From NCBI GenBank assembly GCA_963585895.1, contig OY757939.1:27210367-27274366 (forward strand): 64,000 bases of DNA. The letters are read 5' to 3'. Numbering within the stretch: position 1 is the first letter of the stretch; each line of letters begins with the position of its first letter. The notes under the pieces are model-generated. The model saw only the letters and a program-made list of their open reading frames with translations. It ran no database searches and was not told the origin of the DNA. This document shows positions 30,425 to 41,159 of this stretch, one piece after another. This DNA is from Sepioteuthis lessoniana. Taxonomy: Eukaryota; Mollusca; Cephalopoda; Myopsida; Loliginidae. The position numbers and the translations under genes are program-made.

Positions 30425-30600
30425 GATTTGTAAATAAATAGTTTATAAGTAACTTCATTTTTAAACGCGTTAGACCTCATTTGTTTGCACATAGTTAAAG
30501 TATTGCTATTTAACTCCAATAATTCTGTTTAATTTTATAATTTATTTGCAAATGGTTAAAAGGTTTTAAGTAAGGCTATCTAATACTAATAATTCTATTT
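30425..30600 (-). mobile_element. Repeat-E unit fragment, older type
   Basis: TTTGTTTGCACATAGTTAAA and ACTCCAATAATTCTGTTTAA are reverse-strand versions of the GTGCAAACAAATGA units. No head or tail. Confidence 0.45.
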
Positions 30601-30612
30601 GATATTAATCTT

Positions 30613-31000
30613 ACCCCGTCGTCTGGGGATGAAGAATACACCAACTGCATCTCCGCAGAGGGTTAAGACTCCTTCACCAACGAGTGTTCTCGATATGTCA
30701 CAAAACAAAATGCTGGAGCTTTAGGGAATGCGGACACCCCTTCATTACCATCGCTCCCAGGTCCACTCTGGACAGGAATGGTAGTAACTGATAGGGCCCT
30801 ATCAATGGATCAAGTAGACTTAAACTGCGTACTTATGCTAAACTAAATAGCTTGTCAAAGAAATGTTTTGACAATTAAAGCGTGTACTCGTAATAAACTG
30901 AATTGTTTGAAATAGAACTGATTATTTGTATAAAAATGGATTTGGCATTATATAACCTAAAAAAGTGCAAAAAAGGTTAATATGCCATAAAAGCCAAACA
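30613..31000 (+). mobile_element. Repeat-E copy
   Basis: GGGGATGAAGAATACACCAA, CGAGTGTTCTCGATATG, CCAGGTCCACTCTGGACAGG, two 55-bp units, and tail GGATTTGGCATTATATAACC with GGTTAATATGCCATAAAAGC. Confidence 0.8.
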
Positions 31001-31221
31001 ACCAACTTAATATTAATCTTTTGTTGAAACACTCTTAAATTGTTTTAAGTAATGCTATTCAACTTTTCTAATTGTATTCATCAAGTATTCCTATGTACAC
31101 GGCTCTATAATTTGAAATAACTAAAAATTACAATAATGACAATAATTCTCAGTAAATGATTGACTTATTCTATCTGACAATTGATGGTATTCTTGAAGGT
31201 ACTTTAACTCTGGATAAGAGT

Positions 31222-31393
31222 GTTTTGGAGTGTAATGGCAATGAAGGGACACTACACATTCCTGAAAGCTTCAAAACCGGAGCCTCACCATTACATGCGG
31301 TTTAGAGTCAAATCTAGGACACTCGTTGGTGGAGAGGGATCACACCTCTCTGTAGAGATGAAGTCGGCGTATTTTACACTTCCAGCCCACAGG
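31222..31393 (-). mobile_element. Repeat-E head fragment
   Basis: AATGGCAATGAAGGGACACT, GGACACTCGTTGGTGGAGAG, AGATGAAGTCGGCGTATTTT: the reverse of the head and next block, without units or tail. Confidence 0.65.
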
Positions 31394-31404
31394 ATTGGCT
31401 CCTC

Positions 31405-31408
31405 CTTC

Positions 31409-31439
<31 letters not shown>

Positions 31440-31440
31440 C
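31405..31440. repeat. (TTTC)n microsatellite
   Basis: Tetranucleotide CTTT tract adjoining the inverted Repeat-E head. Confidence 0.9.
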
Positions 31441-31714
31441 TGATTTTCTTGCCTTCCGTAGGTGATAGCTACTGTAGAATTTGCCACACGTTTTTGGATG
31501 AGAAGATAACAGGAGAATGGTGCACTAATTTTTCACTGATTATTCCGAACAACAAATCCAGCGCTTTTCCTTCTCCCAGGCCAGTTACCCAACAAGGTAA
31601 AAGAATTTAATCTACCTTGGTATAAACTAGTAGGATATTTGTCTGGTGCCCTACATGCACCAAAGTTTTGCACAATACCATTTTGGTGTGGGAACTAGGT
31701 GCAGGGCCAGAGAT

Positions 31715-31965
31715 ATCCTCGTGGTCTAATGGTTAAAGCGATGGACTTCAGAATCGTAGTAAGCGAGTTCGTACTCCAGTCGCGCTATTACGTTCACTTT
31801 CGGGTAAATACTCTTGGGAATGGTATAAACCTCCTTATCCTCCAAACTATGGGTTAAATAGTACCACTACTGTTCTTCTAGGAGAATGGCTTTGGCATTA
31901 AATAACCTAAAAAGGTTGATATGGCAGTAAACAAAGAAACCAAACCAAACCTAGGCACAGGGCTG
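31715..31965 (+). mobile_element. SINE-A, full-length copy
   Basis: CCTCGTGGTCTAATGGTTAA (A box), GCGAGTTCGTACTCCAGTCG (B box), TTATCCTCCAAACTATGGGT, TACCACTACTGTTCTTCTAG, GGCTTTGGCATTAAATAACC, GGTTGATATGGCAGTAAAC, AAACCAAACC. The best example of the SINE-A layout. Confidence 0.9.
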
Positions 31966-31969
31966 TAGC

Positions 31970-32225
31970 CCACAAATGCTATTCAGTTCCGAAAATGCTT
32001 TGGGCTCCGTCGGTATTCCCTATAAAAGGGCACCTCAAGCGCCTGGCGATAAACCGGAGCCTGGCGGAGCAGGAAAAAGCCAATGAAGATGGCCTCCTGA
32101 AGCCCAAGGAGTGTTGCCACGGGACGTGAACGATGGACTTCTCCGGCACCCACGCCAGGCGGCTTTAACCAACAGACACACGAAGCTGAACGTGTGCAAC
32201 AGAACATACGGCCGATACGCAAGTC
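31970..32225. repeat. GC-rich interspersed repeat G, copy 2
   Basis: Shares CTCCGTCGGTATTCCC, GGGCACCTCAAGCGCC, GATAAACCGG and GATGGCCTCCTGAAGCCCAA with 7470-7720 in the same order. It directly follows a SINE-A tail. Confidence 0.55.
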
Positions 32226-32267
32226 TTGTGGATTTATGACTTTTTCTTAGAAATTAGAAAATTAGTC

Positions 32268-32335
32268 AAACAGTTCTGTCCAGAATTGAACTCAACTCAT
32301 TGAGTTCATTTTTTAAGACGATAATCGTGTTATAT
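32268..32335 (-). mobile_element. SINE-B head fragment
   Basis: GTCCAGAATTGAACTCAACT, TTTAAGACGATAATCGTG: the reverse of SINE-B's A/B-box region. Confidence 0.5.
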
Positions 32336-32369
32336 AACATATGACATGGATTTTCGGTTCTTTCCTAGT

Positions 32370-32770
32370 GATCCCATGTGTTTTGACAAGCTGTCACGTT
32401 GTGGTTAGTAAACACAGCAGCGCATCGGGGTAGTCGGGTCCACACAGCTGATGATGAGAACCACGCGGTCAGATTTAGTGAGAGTGCAGAGAATCGGAGT
32501 CGAGCGTGGGACACACAGCCGATCAGAGAGTTAGGTCGTCTCTGACGAGCTTGCAAGGGGGTGCATGCGTTGGCACCCCCTAGATCACGGAAGAAGATAT
32601 GGGAAGAAGTACCCTCCCAGAGTAAATGTCTCTCCATTTATCTCTCAACTAACAACAAACTGTGGGCCCTTTTCGAGAATAAAATGAGAGGTATATTTTT
32701 ATAAAGAAGTGTGTTTCGTTCGTTCGTTCATTGAAGTCGTAAATAATCGTTGATTATGTTTCCATTTGTA
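32370..32770 (+). mobile_element. LTR-like fossil (candidate)
   Basis: GC-richer 5' half, then AATAAAATGAGAGGTATATT and ATAAAGAAGTGTGTTTCG, similar in layout and wording to 20420-20460. No coding region or partner LTR found. Family unknown; old and incomplete. Confidence 0.25.
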
Positions 32771-32887
32771 TTTGTATTACAGCTATACAACAATCGTTTC
32801 AAGCACTTCGTGACTTATCTGTTTATAAGACACATTTGATGATATCCTTATTAACATACAGAGTTTTCTAGGTGCTTATGGATGCTG

Positions 32888-33005
32888 ACTCATTATTTAC
32901 CCATAACAAATGGGTAGATAGATCCATGCCTTCCCAAAGGTAGACATCCTGTTTTAGGATCTGAACTTTTCACAGACGATAACTATTATCCCCACTCATG
33001 CCCTA
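32888..33005 (-). mobile_element. SINE fragment, A/B-like
   Basis: GACTCATTATTTACCCATAA, CATGCCTTCCCAAAGG, AGACGATAACTATTATCCCC: body and head of a SINE-B-type element in reverse, much shortened. Confidence 0.45.
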
Positions 33006-33142
33006 ATTTTGGTGATGAGTATAATTTTGACACTCAAGTCAAACACCTGCAAGATGAATGACAAAAAGGGAATATATTCATGCACATTCCGGTGTAGAGA
33101 TCAAGATTCAGAATTTTTTAGTGTTGTATCGTCTCGTTTAAC

Positions 33143-33388
33143 CGGACCATTGGCCTAATGATCCGGAAGACCGGGGCTGAATCCCAGGTCGAGTTGTACC
33201 AAAGACTCAAAAAAGAACTTGATGTTGCCTTGCTTAATTCTCAGTATGTTAAGGTAAAGATCAAGGATAAAGTAAAGCAATCCAGGAGGAGGAGTATCGC
33301 CCTCTCTATACCTCGGTGTTGTAGTTATTGGAAAAGGGAGCCTTCAGATCACCCTCAAGTATGGTCGCCAATTTATTGTCTCGCATAA
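33143..33388 (+). mobile_element. SINE-C copy
   Basis: ACCATTGGCCTAATGATCCG, GCTGAATCCCAGGTCGAGTT, AAGCAATCCAGGAGGAGGAG, GGGAGCCTTCAGATCACCCT, GTATGGTCGCCAATTTA. Confidence 0.8.
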
Positions 33389-33389
33389 A

Positions 33390-34345
33390 GCAAGAAACAG
33401 TGAAAGGTTTTTCTTTGTTACTTTTGTGTGACTATCCCATTATTATCCCACATGGTCACACATTTCAACTAATCTTCAATAGAACATCAGTTAAAGTGTA
33501 AGACTATGTGGGACTACTTGTCTATACCTGCAGAATGACTTTTCTGATGACCGTTAGGAAGTGACATGGTTAGTTACTCCAGTGACACATTTGGGTACTT
33601 AAATGTGATGGAATGCATCATCGAGAAGAGAGGATCTGTTCGTAAGGGTCAGTAGTAATCTAAAATGTCACAGATGCAGATGAGAGTGACCGTTGCAGTG
33701 TGAGAACCGAGATTTAGAGTTGTGTGCATCTGAGATTTGAGTGGGTAGTTTGATCGTCACGCATTGGAATAAGAAATATGATGTTTTTAAGCTACTTTTG
33801 TTTCAGAGAGAAGGATACCTTATCCAAGAAACGACTGGCGCATTTTCAGGTTTTTAACGCATAGAAAACCATTCCAAAGGGATACAAAAGAAACGAAAAT
33901 GTAAATAGTGTCCTGACCTTCAAAATCTGTCTGTTTCGGAAGTTTGACTAAAAAGCTGTCGATCAAAAGACGAAAGAACCTAATAGTCTTATTATTAGTT
34001 TTATAATTTCACATTTTGATTCAAATGTTTGTTAATTATTCATAATGGCGTTCTGTTCTTGGCATCGTCATTTGCGATAGCAACTGTTATCAAGTAATCT
34101 TTACTATGGTAGCCTAAACTGGCGAAGAAAGGAATAAAGGCTCAAGCCTTTCAAAAAAATCTCATCTACATGATGTAGATGAATCATCGCACGGATTTTG
34201 AGGGTAAATAACACATGAAATCTATTAAAATTGATTTAATGTTTAATAGTTGTATGTTCTTTTTTTGTTTCCATATTCCCTCTCTTATTTCCTGTATCTT
34301 ATTTAAACATCCATCGTTATTCCTTCAACATTGGATGTCACATTT
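33390..34345. other. Unassigned region
   Basis: No repeat family, RNA gene or coding signal recognised. Confidence 0.4.
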
Positions 34346-34346
34346 T

Positions 34347-34400
34347 AAAGTGCTAAGGATGGTATATTGATACCGAAACGTTATAGCGTCGAATTTCCTG
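34347..34400 (+). ncRNA. Hammerhead-ribozyme-like motif
   Basis: CTAAGGA (34353-34359) fits the CUGANGA core with one mismatch (G5 to A). One unpaired T follows, then stem II GGTAT/ATACC with loop ATTG. GAA (34375-34377) follows, then stem III ACG/CGT with loop TTATAG. C34390 is at the expected cleavage position. Stem I (AAAGTG with GAATTT) is weak. The layout fits a type I hammerhead with short stem III, as reported in Penelope-like and some non-LTR elements. The core mismatch predicts little or no activity. Confidence 0.4.
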
Positions 34401-34577
34401 CATAATAACTTCATTATTTTTGGACTAGTCCGTTTGTCAATTTTATATAAAGAAAAACAAAATTTGCCATTTTATGGTAATACTCCAATGACTATATGTT
34501 AAAGATATAATCCAAATATTTGCCTTTATCAGTTATGTACTCCTGAACCCGTATCCTGAAGCTATGGTGTCGGAATC

Positions 34578-34807
34578 AAGGTGGCGTAAGGGTTAATGTG
34601 CTAGACTGTGACATCGTAGAAAACAAGTTCGGACTTCAGTTGCGCTATCACGTTCACGTCCAGATTAAAGAAATTTAAGAAGGGTATGAATCCCCGTACC
34701 CCTCCAGCTATAGTTTAAATAGTACCTCAACTATTCTTCGACAAAGTTAGCTTTGGTATGAAATAAACCACAAAGGTTGACATGCCATTAAATAAAGAAA
34801 CCAAACT
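34578..34807 (+). mobile_element. SINE-A copy
   Basis: GGTGGCGTAAGGGTTAATGT, AACAAGTTCGGACTTCAGTT, CCCTCCAGCTATAGTTTAAA, TAGCTTTGGTATGAAATAAA, GGTTGACATGCCATTAAAT, AAAGAAACCAAAC. Confidence 0.85.
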
Positions 34808-34809
34808 GT

Positions 34810-35570
34810 TGTACTCCTTACATAATGGATTCATCCTCCTCCACAATTACACGCCAACGAGAGCGTCAGACGGGGAGTGCACCGATCAGCGTGACACAAT
34901 CATGTGTGATACTATTTGCATAGTGGACGGATAGTGTCTACCACACTGGACTCTCAGCTTTCTACCAACTAACTACTGTTAGGTTCACTTGAATCTTGTT
35001 TCTGTTACTTGAATATATGTTTTACTATCGAACCTTTTGTGTTCCCCGTGACTTTCTTTGGTCAGTACCACAACACAAACCAAACGCACTTGATGTTCTA
35101 CTACATTTGCCTTTGGTATTGGGATTTCGTGAAGAATATGATCTCTCTATTCGTTCTAGGATCTTTGATTTAAAAGAAAATTAGCTTTTCATAAAAAAAA
35201 TTGCCTGGGGTGTGTTCATTTATGGGCGATACAGAATGTATTTCTTTCTAAGTTTAGAAAGAGAATAAAATTAAGAGTAAATCTAAAATTCTTCAAGCGC
35301 CTTTGTGCTTACTCCTCTTAACGTAAGAATCTGCTTTCATATTGAATACGAAACATTCCCTGTAGACATTTGAAATTCATTCAGGGACGAAGCCAGAATA
35401 TCTAAGTTCTAATAATTACACGCACTTAATTAGCATTGATCTTTTAAAGTAACTAATCGAACATTCCTAAATGGACGAGAAGCAAGATATTATCATAGAA
35501 AAACTGAGATAATTTGAGGGGTTCAAGTGAGAATCAAACTCTGCAACACTACCACTTATATACGACATAA
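34810..35570. other. Unassigned region
   Basis: A tRNA-like anticodon/B-box vestige cannot be excluded near 34930, but nothing convincing was found. Confidence 0.4.
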
Positions 35571-35574
35571 AACG

Positions 35575-35640
35575 TTTGTTGGTTGGTTTTACGTCATGTC
35601 AACTCTTTTGGGTAATTTAATGCCGAAGTTAATCAAACAA
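35575..35640 (-). mobile_element. SINE-A-type tail fragment
   Basis: GGTTGGTTTTACGTCATGTC, AACTCTTTTGGGTAATTTAA, TGCCGAAG: reverse of the shared 3' terminus only. Confidence 0.5.
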
Positions 35641-35703
35641 TTATGGCCTCCATCTATATACAGTACAAAATAATACATACATACAAACATACATACTGTG
35701 TGT

Positions 35704-35984
35704 AATGGTTATCGTCGTAGGAAATGGACACGGCAACACGAGTTCAATTCCTGGGCGAGATTGATTGCATTTCACATAGCACTAATACCCTTGGGAAAGG
35801 TATGAATCCAATTATTCTCCCTCCATCTATTGGTAAATAGTAGGGCAGACTAGGTTCTTCAGCCTTGGTGAGGCAACTAGTCTAGGAGAAGGAAAACTCT
35901 GAATTCAAACCTGTTAAACTCAGCTTAAAAAATTGACCTTGTGTCATATCCTGTCCGAGCGGAGGGGTTGGGTAAATATGAAAC
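35704..35984 (+). mobile_element. SINE-B, full-length copy with TSD
   Basis: AATGGTTATCGTCGTAGGAA, CACGAGTTCAATTCCTGGGC (B box), CATAGCACTAATACCCTTGG, GGTAAATAGTAGGGCAGACT, CTTGTGTCATATCCTGTCCG, GGAGGGGTTGGGTAAATAT. Direct repeats AAACATACATACTGTGTGT (35685-35703) and AAACATACTTACTGTGTGT (35981-35999) bracket it. Confidence 0.9.
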
Positions 35985-36069
35985 ATACTTACTGTGTGTT
36001 TCAAAAAGGTTGATATCATTTCTTAATCTAATAACATGATCAGTTCTTCTTCAAATAGTCTTCAGTCCA

Positions 36070-36468
36070 GTCTGCTAGAGCTGTAGAATACACTGACTGC
36101 ATCTCTGAAGGGGGGTACACCTCCCCCAACGAGTGTACAGGATATGACACTAAACAATCAGCGACTCCGGTAATGCTGGAGCTTTGGGTTTTCGGAGTAC
36201 CCCCTTTTTTGTCATTGCCCCCCGATCCACTCTGGCTCGGAGTGGTAGCACCTGATAGGGTCTTATCTATGGGTCGAATAGAACAAAACTGGGTACTTAT
36301 GCTAAACTGAATTGTTAGAAATAGAACTGTTTTTAAATTTAACTGTGTGTAAACAAAAAATTGTTCTCATGCAAAACTGAACTGAAATAGAACTGTTTAT
36401 ATTTATGAAAATGGATTTGGCATTAAATAACCTAGAATGGTTGATATGCCATAAAACTAAACTAAAGC
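36070..36468 (+). mobile_element. Repeat-E copy
   Basis: TAGAGCTGTAGAATACACTG, GTACAGGATATGACACTAAA, CGGAGTGGTAGCACCTGATA, two units, tail GGATTTGGCATTAAATAACC with GGTTGATATGCCATAAAAC. Confidence 0.85.
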
Positions 36469-36469
36469 C

Positions 36470-37000
36470 AACCAAAGTAAATGGTTTCAAATTGTGGCAA
36501 CGTGAGTGTGACATTATATATTCGTCCTGGATATGCACTTCCTGCCGCACGATCGTCTGACCCGTTATTGTGTTGGCTCTCTATCCAAATTGAGTTGAAA
36601 CTCATGTCCGGAACGGTTCAACAAAGAAAGAATTAAGGCGAAAACACAAAAAGTTGAATAGGTGTTTTTGAAGAGGAGAAATGCGACCTTTCAAAATGAA
36701 AACTTCTCAACCAATTTACATGTATGTTTGTCTTTAGTTCTCCCATTCTCTGGGTACCCCCACCATCTCTTCAATATATCTATTTTTCTCTGCCCACCAC
36801 TCTATCTGGTCTAGTAGACGCCTCACTTCTTCTGACTCTCTTCTGCGTTCCTCCTCCACACACACTTCCGAAGACAGATTCCCTCTTTTCCTCTTTCTTT
36901 GGTTGACTTCTGTGAATATGGAGAGGCAAACATTCCTATTTCAGGACCCATATACGGACAAACATTTACACAATATTACGCATGTGCATACCCATAGCTA
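36470..37000. other. Unassigned region
   Basis: C/T-rich 36720-36900; no gene recognised. Confidence 0.4.
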
Positions 37001-37007
37001 TTGTCAA

Positions 37008-37640
37008 GTCGATAGGGGCAGTAGAATACTCCGACTGCACTTCTGCAGAGGGGCTAGACCACGTAAACAAGTGTCCTGGATATGACACTAAACAATCTAA
37101 TGGTGAAGTTCCAGTGAAGTTGAGGCTTTGGGGAATGCGGAGCACCCTTTCATTACCATTGCTCCCAGGTCAACTCTGATAGGGCCCTGTTTATGGGTTG
37201 AATAGAACTCAACAGTATACTTATGCTAAACTGAATTGTTTGAATTAGAACTGTTTGACTAAACTGAATAGCTTGAAATAAAAAATTTTTGACAATTAAA
37301 CTGTGTACTTCCATTTAAACTGCGTACTTATGCTGAGCTGATTTTTTTTTAATTGAACTGTTTTTGACATTGAAACTGTGCTTATGCTATACTGAATTGT
37401 TTAATATGGAACTGTTTTGATAATTAACTGCGTATAAAGAAAATCTATACTGATTTTAAACTGAATTAGCCGAATTAGAACTGTTTGAATGAACTGAATA
37501 GCTTGAAATAGAAATGTTTTTGACAATTAAATTTTGTACTCATTCTAAACTAAATTGTTTGAAATAAAACTGTTAATTTGTTTAAAAATTGATTTAGCAT
37601 TAAATAACCTACAAAAATTGAAATGCCATAAAATCCACCT
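37008..37640 (+). mobile_element. Repeat-E, long copy
   Basis: GGCAGTAGAATACTCCGACT, GTGTCCTGGATATGACACTA, GTTCCAGTGAAGTTGAGGC, about eight degenerate units, tail TTAGCATTAAATAACCTAC with ATTGAAATGCCATAAAATC. Confidence 0.85.
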
Positions 37641-37695
37641 CCCAATCAATCAACCAACCCATAGCTAACCCACAACTATACACATGCATACACCC

Positions 37696-37696
<1 letters not shown>

Positions 37697-37757
<61 letters not shown>
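37697..37757. repeat. (CA)n microsatellite
   Basis: About 30 uninterrupted CA units, close to the 3' end of a Repeat-E copy. Confidence 0.95.
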
Positions 37758-37758
<1 letters not shown>

Positions 37759-37759
37759 T

Positions 37760-38180
37760 CATACATAGAGTGATGCAGAGGCCCATATAATAGTGTCACA
37801 GTAGAAATGACACAAAATGCTGTGTTTAAGATATTCTGTTTTTCTTTATATATATATAAGACTGCCATTCCATAGGAAAGAAAAGCCATTTAAATATTAA
37901 ATATAGAATTTTAATTTGTTTCAGCACATGCTATTAAAATTTAATATCATTCGAAAAAGAATTGATCGGATAATTACATTACGAAATGACATCAGTTTTT
38001 CTAAAACAACCAGTAGATCTCAAATCATCTAAAAATTTTGAACCTCACTGTTTATGTACACAATCGTTTTAAATAGGGAAAAATTTCATATTTAGTTGAA
38101 ATATCAACACTTCTAGAGCAAAGTTAATGGAAGATCATTTTAGATATTATGTTAAACGGATCGATTTGAACCACAAAAGG
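37760..38180. other. Unassigned region
   Basis: Nothing recognised. Confidence 0.4.
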
Positions 38181-38184
38181 GACG

Positions 38185-38310
38185 GTAACAAGTACTACCC
38201 CTCCGGTTCAGAGTGAATCTGGGAGTAATGGCAATGAAGGGGTACTTCACACACAACCAGATCTCCAGATCTATTTGACCCATAGATGGAATCCTACTAG
38301 ATATTACCGT
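38185..38310 (-). mobile_element. Repeat-E internal fragment
   Basis: GAGTAATGGCAATGAAGGGG and CTATTTGACCCATAGATGGA, both reverse Repeat-E blocks but in an order that implies a rearrangement. Confidence 0.5.
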
Positions 38311-38314
38311 GGGA

Positions 38315-39495
38315 GAAATGATTGCAAAGTTGCAAAAAACACTCCTCAACGCACTAGAACTTGAGCCTTACCACCGGATACAGTATAGGGACATATCCAC
38401 GACCCTTTTATTTTAGACGGCCGTGCCGCAGTTCAGGGAGTGTACTTAGCGTATTTTTGACCCCTTCCGACACGATTAACTTACAACGTCAAAGTTGAAA
38501 TAACATTGTTAAAGGTGGATGGGCAAAAAATTTACACAGCTTTACTTATTTTGACATAAAAACACAAATAAATGAAAACTCGGTGAGAATCAAGCTCAGT
38601 CAGTTATCATCTTTTAGTGTAACTTTTCGAATATTGCTTATCCATTAAAGTTCCAACCATTAAAGTTCATTGTCGATTAAAATTTGCTTCATTACCGAGG
38701 GCGTACACAGTAAACATTCCAGGCATTACTCAGTGGTGGATGAACACAAAACTTACCAAGATAAAAATAGTCAGCCACAAGGCCTGAACAGGTAAGGGAT
38801 CAGTGACATTCGAATTAACTCCACTAGTATTGACATTTAAAACTTACCTTTCAAAAGCTCTTATTTGGAAGACGAACGAATATCAACTGGAAAGGAACAT
38901 AAGTGAATATCAGTATAAACTTTTAATCACTGGCGGGGTCAACTTTCTGTCTACTGCTCTACATAAGGCGCCCCACAAACAGGGTTGAGCATATACACAA
39001 TACTCTTCCGGCAGAGATGGATATCCTGGGTAGCGCTCATTATCTTGCAAATCAGATACTTGGACGTTTTCCTCTGTTGGAAGCCACCTCATTATCTGAA
39101 TATAAATAGGAAGTAACTTTCAAACGAAAGTAATACGTCGTCGTCGTCGTATTATTTACCAGTGTTGCCGACTAAGAAAGATCTCTCTTCTTAAAGATTG
39201 GCTTCCCATCTCTTTATAAACAGCGTTTATTTTGTGAGTAAGACGTAGATTGTTGACGTCTGATTTTTTTTTTCTAATCTGCTGTCCAGAGAAAGTTTTT
39301 CAGTGCCGAACAAAGGGTTTCATTTTTTTTCCTCTTTTTCACAGGGTCTTCTTGACTTATTTAGAGGGTTAATAAGATACTCTAGCCGTGTATATCATTA
39401 TAAATCTTCCATATTTATGTTGTGATAATCATCAAAATTGTCTTATTACCCGAACTCCAGAAATACTCGATCCGATACTATCTACGCGACAAGAG
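38315..39495. other. Unassigned region
   Basis: No gene or repeat family recognised; a short (GTC)n run at 39138-39150. Confidence 0.4.
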
Positions 39496-39500
39496 GGAAG

Positions 39501-39730
39501 TCTCCATGACGAAATGGCAAACGTACTGGACTGAAACATCATAGTAAGCGAGTTCGAACTCCAGTCACGCTATTACGTTTACTTTGGGTCAAATACACTT
39601 ATGATAGGTAGCAATCCCCTTATCCTCCCAGCTATGGGTTAAATAGTACCATTTCTGTACGGCGTTGGCCTTAAATAACCCACGAAGTTTGATATGCCAT
39701 TAAGCAAAGAAACAACACAAAACCAACCTA
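39501..39730 (+). mobile_element. SINE-A copy
   Basis: GACGAAATGGCAAACGTACT, GCGAGTTCGAACTCCAGTCA (perfect B box), TTATCCTCCCAGCTATGGGT, GGCCTTAAATAACCCACGAA, TTTGATATGCCATTAAGCAA. Confidence 0.85.
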
Positions 39731-39784
39731 CAAATCGGCTCGTGCTTGACCTTCCTCTACCCTAATCCCCACAATAATCGACCT

Positions 39785-39845
39785 CTGGGTCATTGACCTT
39801 GTGTCAAGTCCTGTCTGGTGGGAGGCAGAGACAAATAAAACCTAC
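39785..39845 (+). mobile_element. SINE-B 3' end fragment
   Basis: CATTGACCTTGTGTCAAGTC, CTGTCTGGTGGGAGGCAGAG, ACAAATAAAACC: SINE-B's terminal block only. Confidence 0.5.
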
Positions 39846-39849
39846 GCAA

Positions 39850-40225
39850 TTGTCGTTACTGGAAACATTCAGTTGTTTGACTCGCCAATGAGGATAAGAC
39901 GATGCAGCGACAAATAAACTGTTTTGGCGATATTTACCCAATCTTCAATCAAACCAGATTTGATCGGAAGTCATTTTATAGTGGGAAGGAAATAAACGAT
40001 TACGGGCAATAGAAAAAGGGGATATTTAAACCAATGGATGAAACAGCGTATGGCATTTTAGAGAAAATATTTCAATGATGGCCCATAAATCAATCCACAC
40101 TTAACAATGAGAAAAAGTTTTTTTTATATATGGGTTTTATCTTTTTTCGTGGAATATTATAGAATTTAAACGGATATTATTTGATATCTATATAGCATCA
40201 CTGTCAAACTCAACCAATTGGATCA
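39850..40225. other. Unassigned region
   Basis: Nothing recognised. Confidence 0.4.
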
Positions 40226-40226
40226 G

Positions 40227-40336
40227 CTTAGAATACTTTGACTGTATCTCCTGGAGGGTGGGTAAGACTGCTTCCCACAAGTATTATCCTGGGTATGGCA
40301 CTAAACTGCATCTAGTGATGAGACTGCAGTTTTGAT
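40227..40336 (+). mobile_element. Repeat-E head fragment
   Basis: TTAGAATACTTTGACTGTAT, AAGTATTATCCTGGGTATGG; ends at the adjoining inverted SINE-A. Confidence 0.55.
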
Positions 40337-40341
40337 CACAT

Positions 40342-40553
40342 TGTTTATTGACATATCAATCTTCGTGGGTTATTTAACTCTAAGGCTATCCTTGTAGAAG
40401 TAATAGTTACTCTATTTAACCCATACAAGAGGCATAAAGGGTTTCATACATTTCCAAAGTGTATGAGTCCAATAGCAAACGTAATAGCATGACAAAAGTT
40501 CAAACTCGCTTCAAGGCCGCAGTCTAACACTATAGCAATTTCGCCATGAAGGT
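40342..40553 (-). mobile_element. SINE-A copy
   Basis: TTTATTGACATATCAATCTT, CGTGGGTTATTTAACTCTAA, CATTTCCAAAGTGTATGAGT, AAGTTCAAACTCGCTTCAAG, GCAGTCTAACACTATAGC. Confidence 0.75.
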
Positions 40554-40572
40554 AACCAACCTAAAAGTTTTC

Positions 40573-41040
40573 CTAGTCAGCTGGGGTTGTAGAATACACA
40601 GAATGCATCTCTGCAGAGGAGTAAGATTCCACCTAGTGAGAGTCCTGGATATGACACTAAGCAATCCGATGGTAAGGTTCCAGTAATGCTGGAACTTTGG
40701 AAAATGCAGATTACCCTTTCATTGGCATTTCTCCCAGGTCCACTCTGGCACAGAGTGGTAGTTACTGATAAGCTCCTGTCTATGAGTTAGATAGAACTAA
40801 ACAGAGTACTAAACTGAATTATCTGAAATAGAACTGTTTTGACATTTAAACTGCCCATTTAAGCTAAACTGAATTGTTTGGAATGGAACTGTTTTTGTGT
40901 GCTAAACTAAATTGCTTGAAATAGAACTGTTTTTGACATTGATTTTCGTGTAAACAAAAACTATACTCATTCTAAACTGAATTGTTTGAATTAAAACTAT
41001 TTCTTTGAATAAAAATGGATTGATATGCCATAAATCCCAC
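40573..41040 (+). mobile_element. Repeat-E copy
   Basis: CTGGGGTTGTAGAATACACA, GAGTCCTGGATATGACACTA, GAGTGGTAGTTACTGATAAG, about four units. The tail is shortened to GGATTGATATGCCATAAATC. Confidence 0.85.
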
Positions 41041-41159
41041 ACTAACAAACAAACAAACCACCCTCAAAGTGTTTGTCATAAGCAAAATAAGTATCAAAGT
41101 CAAGATATCACTTGAAATCATTTTTATAAATAAACAAAGGGACTTTTATAAAATTGCCC

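Noticed and set aside
31715-31800. Genuine tRNA gene
   Set aside because: A and B boxes are present but the sequence is joined to a SINE body and tail and cannot form a proper cloverleaf with acceptor pairing.
32448-32480. Hammerhead core CTGATGATGAGAACC
   Set aside because: No GAAAC at a usable distance and no stem II.
35704-35800. Genuine tRNA gene in the SINE-B head
   Set aside because: Same reasoning: repeated many times with the same 3' body and bracketed by target duplications.
37697-37757. CRISPR-like or telomeric repeat
   Set aside because: Simple dinucleotide repeat without spacers; not telomeric sequence.
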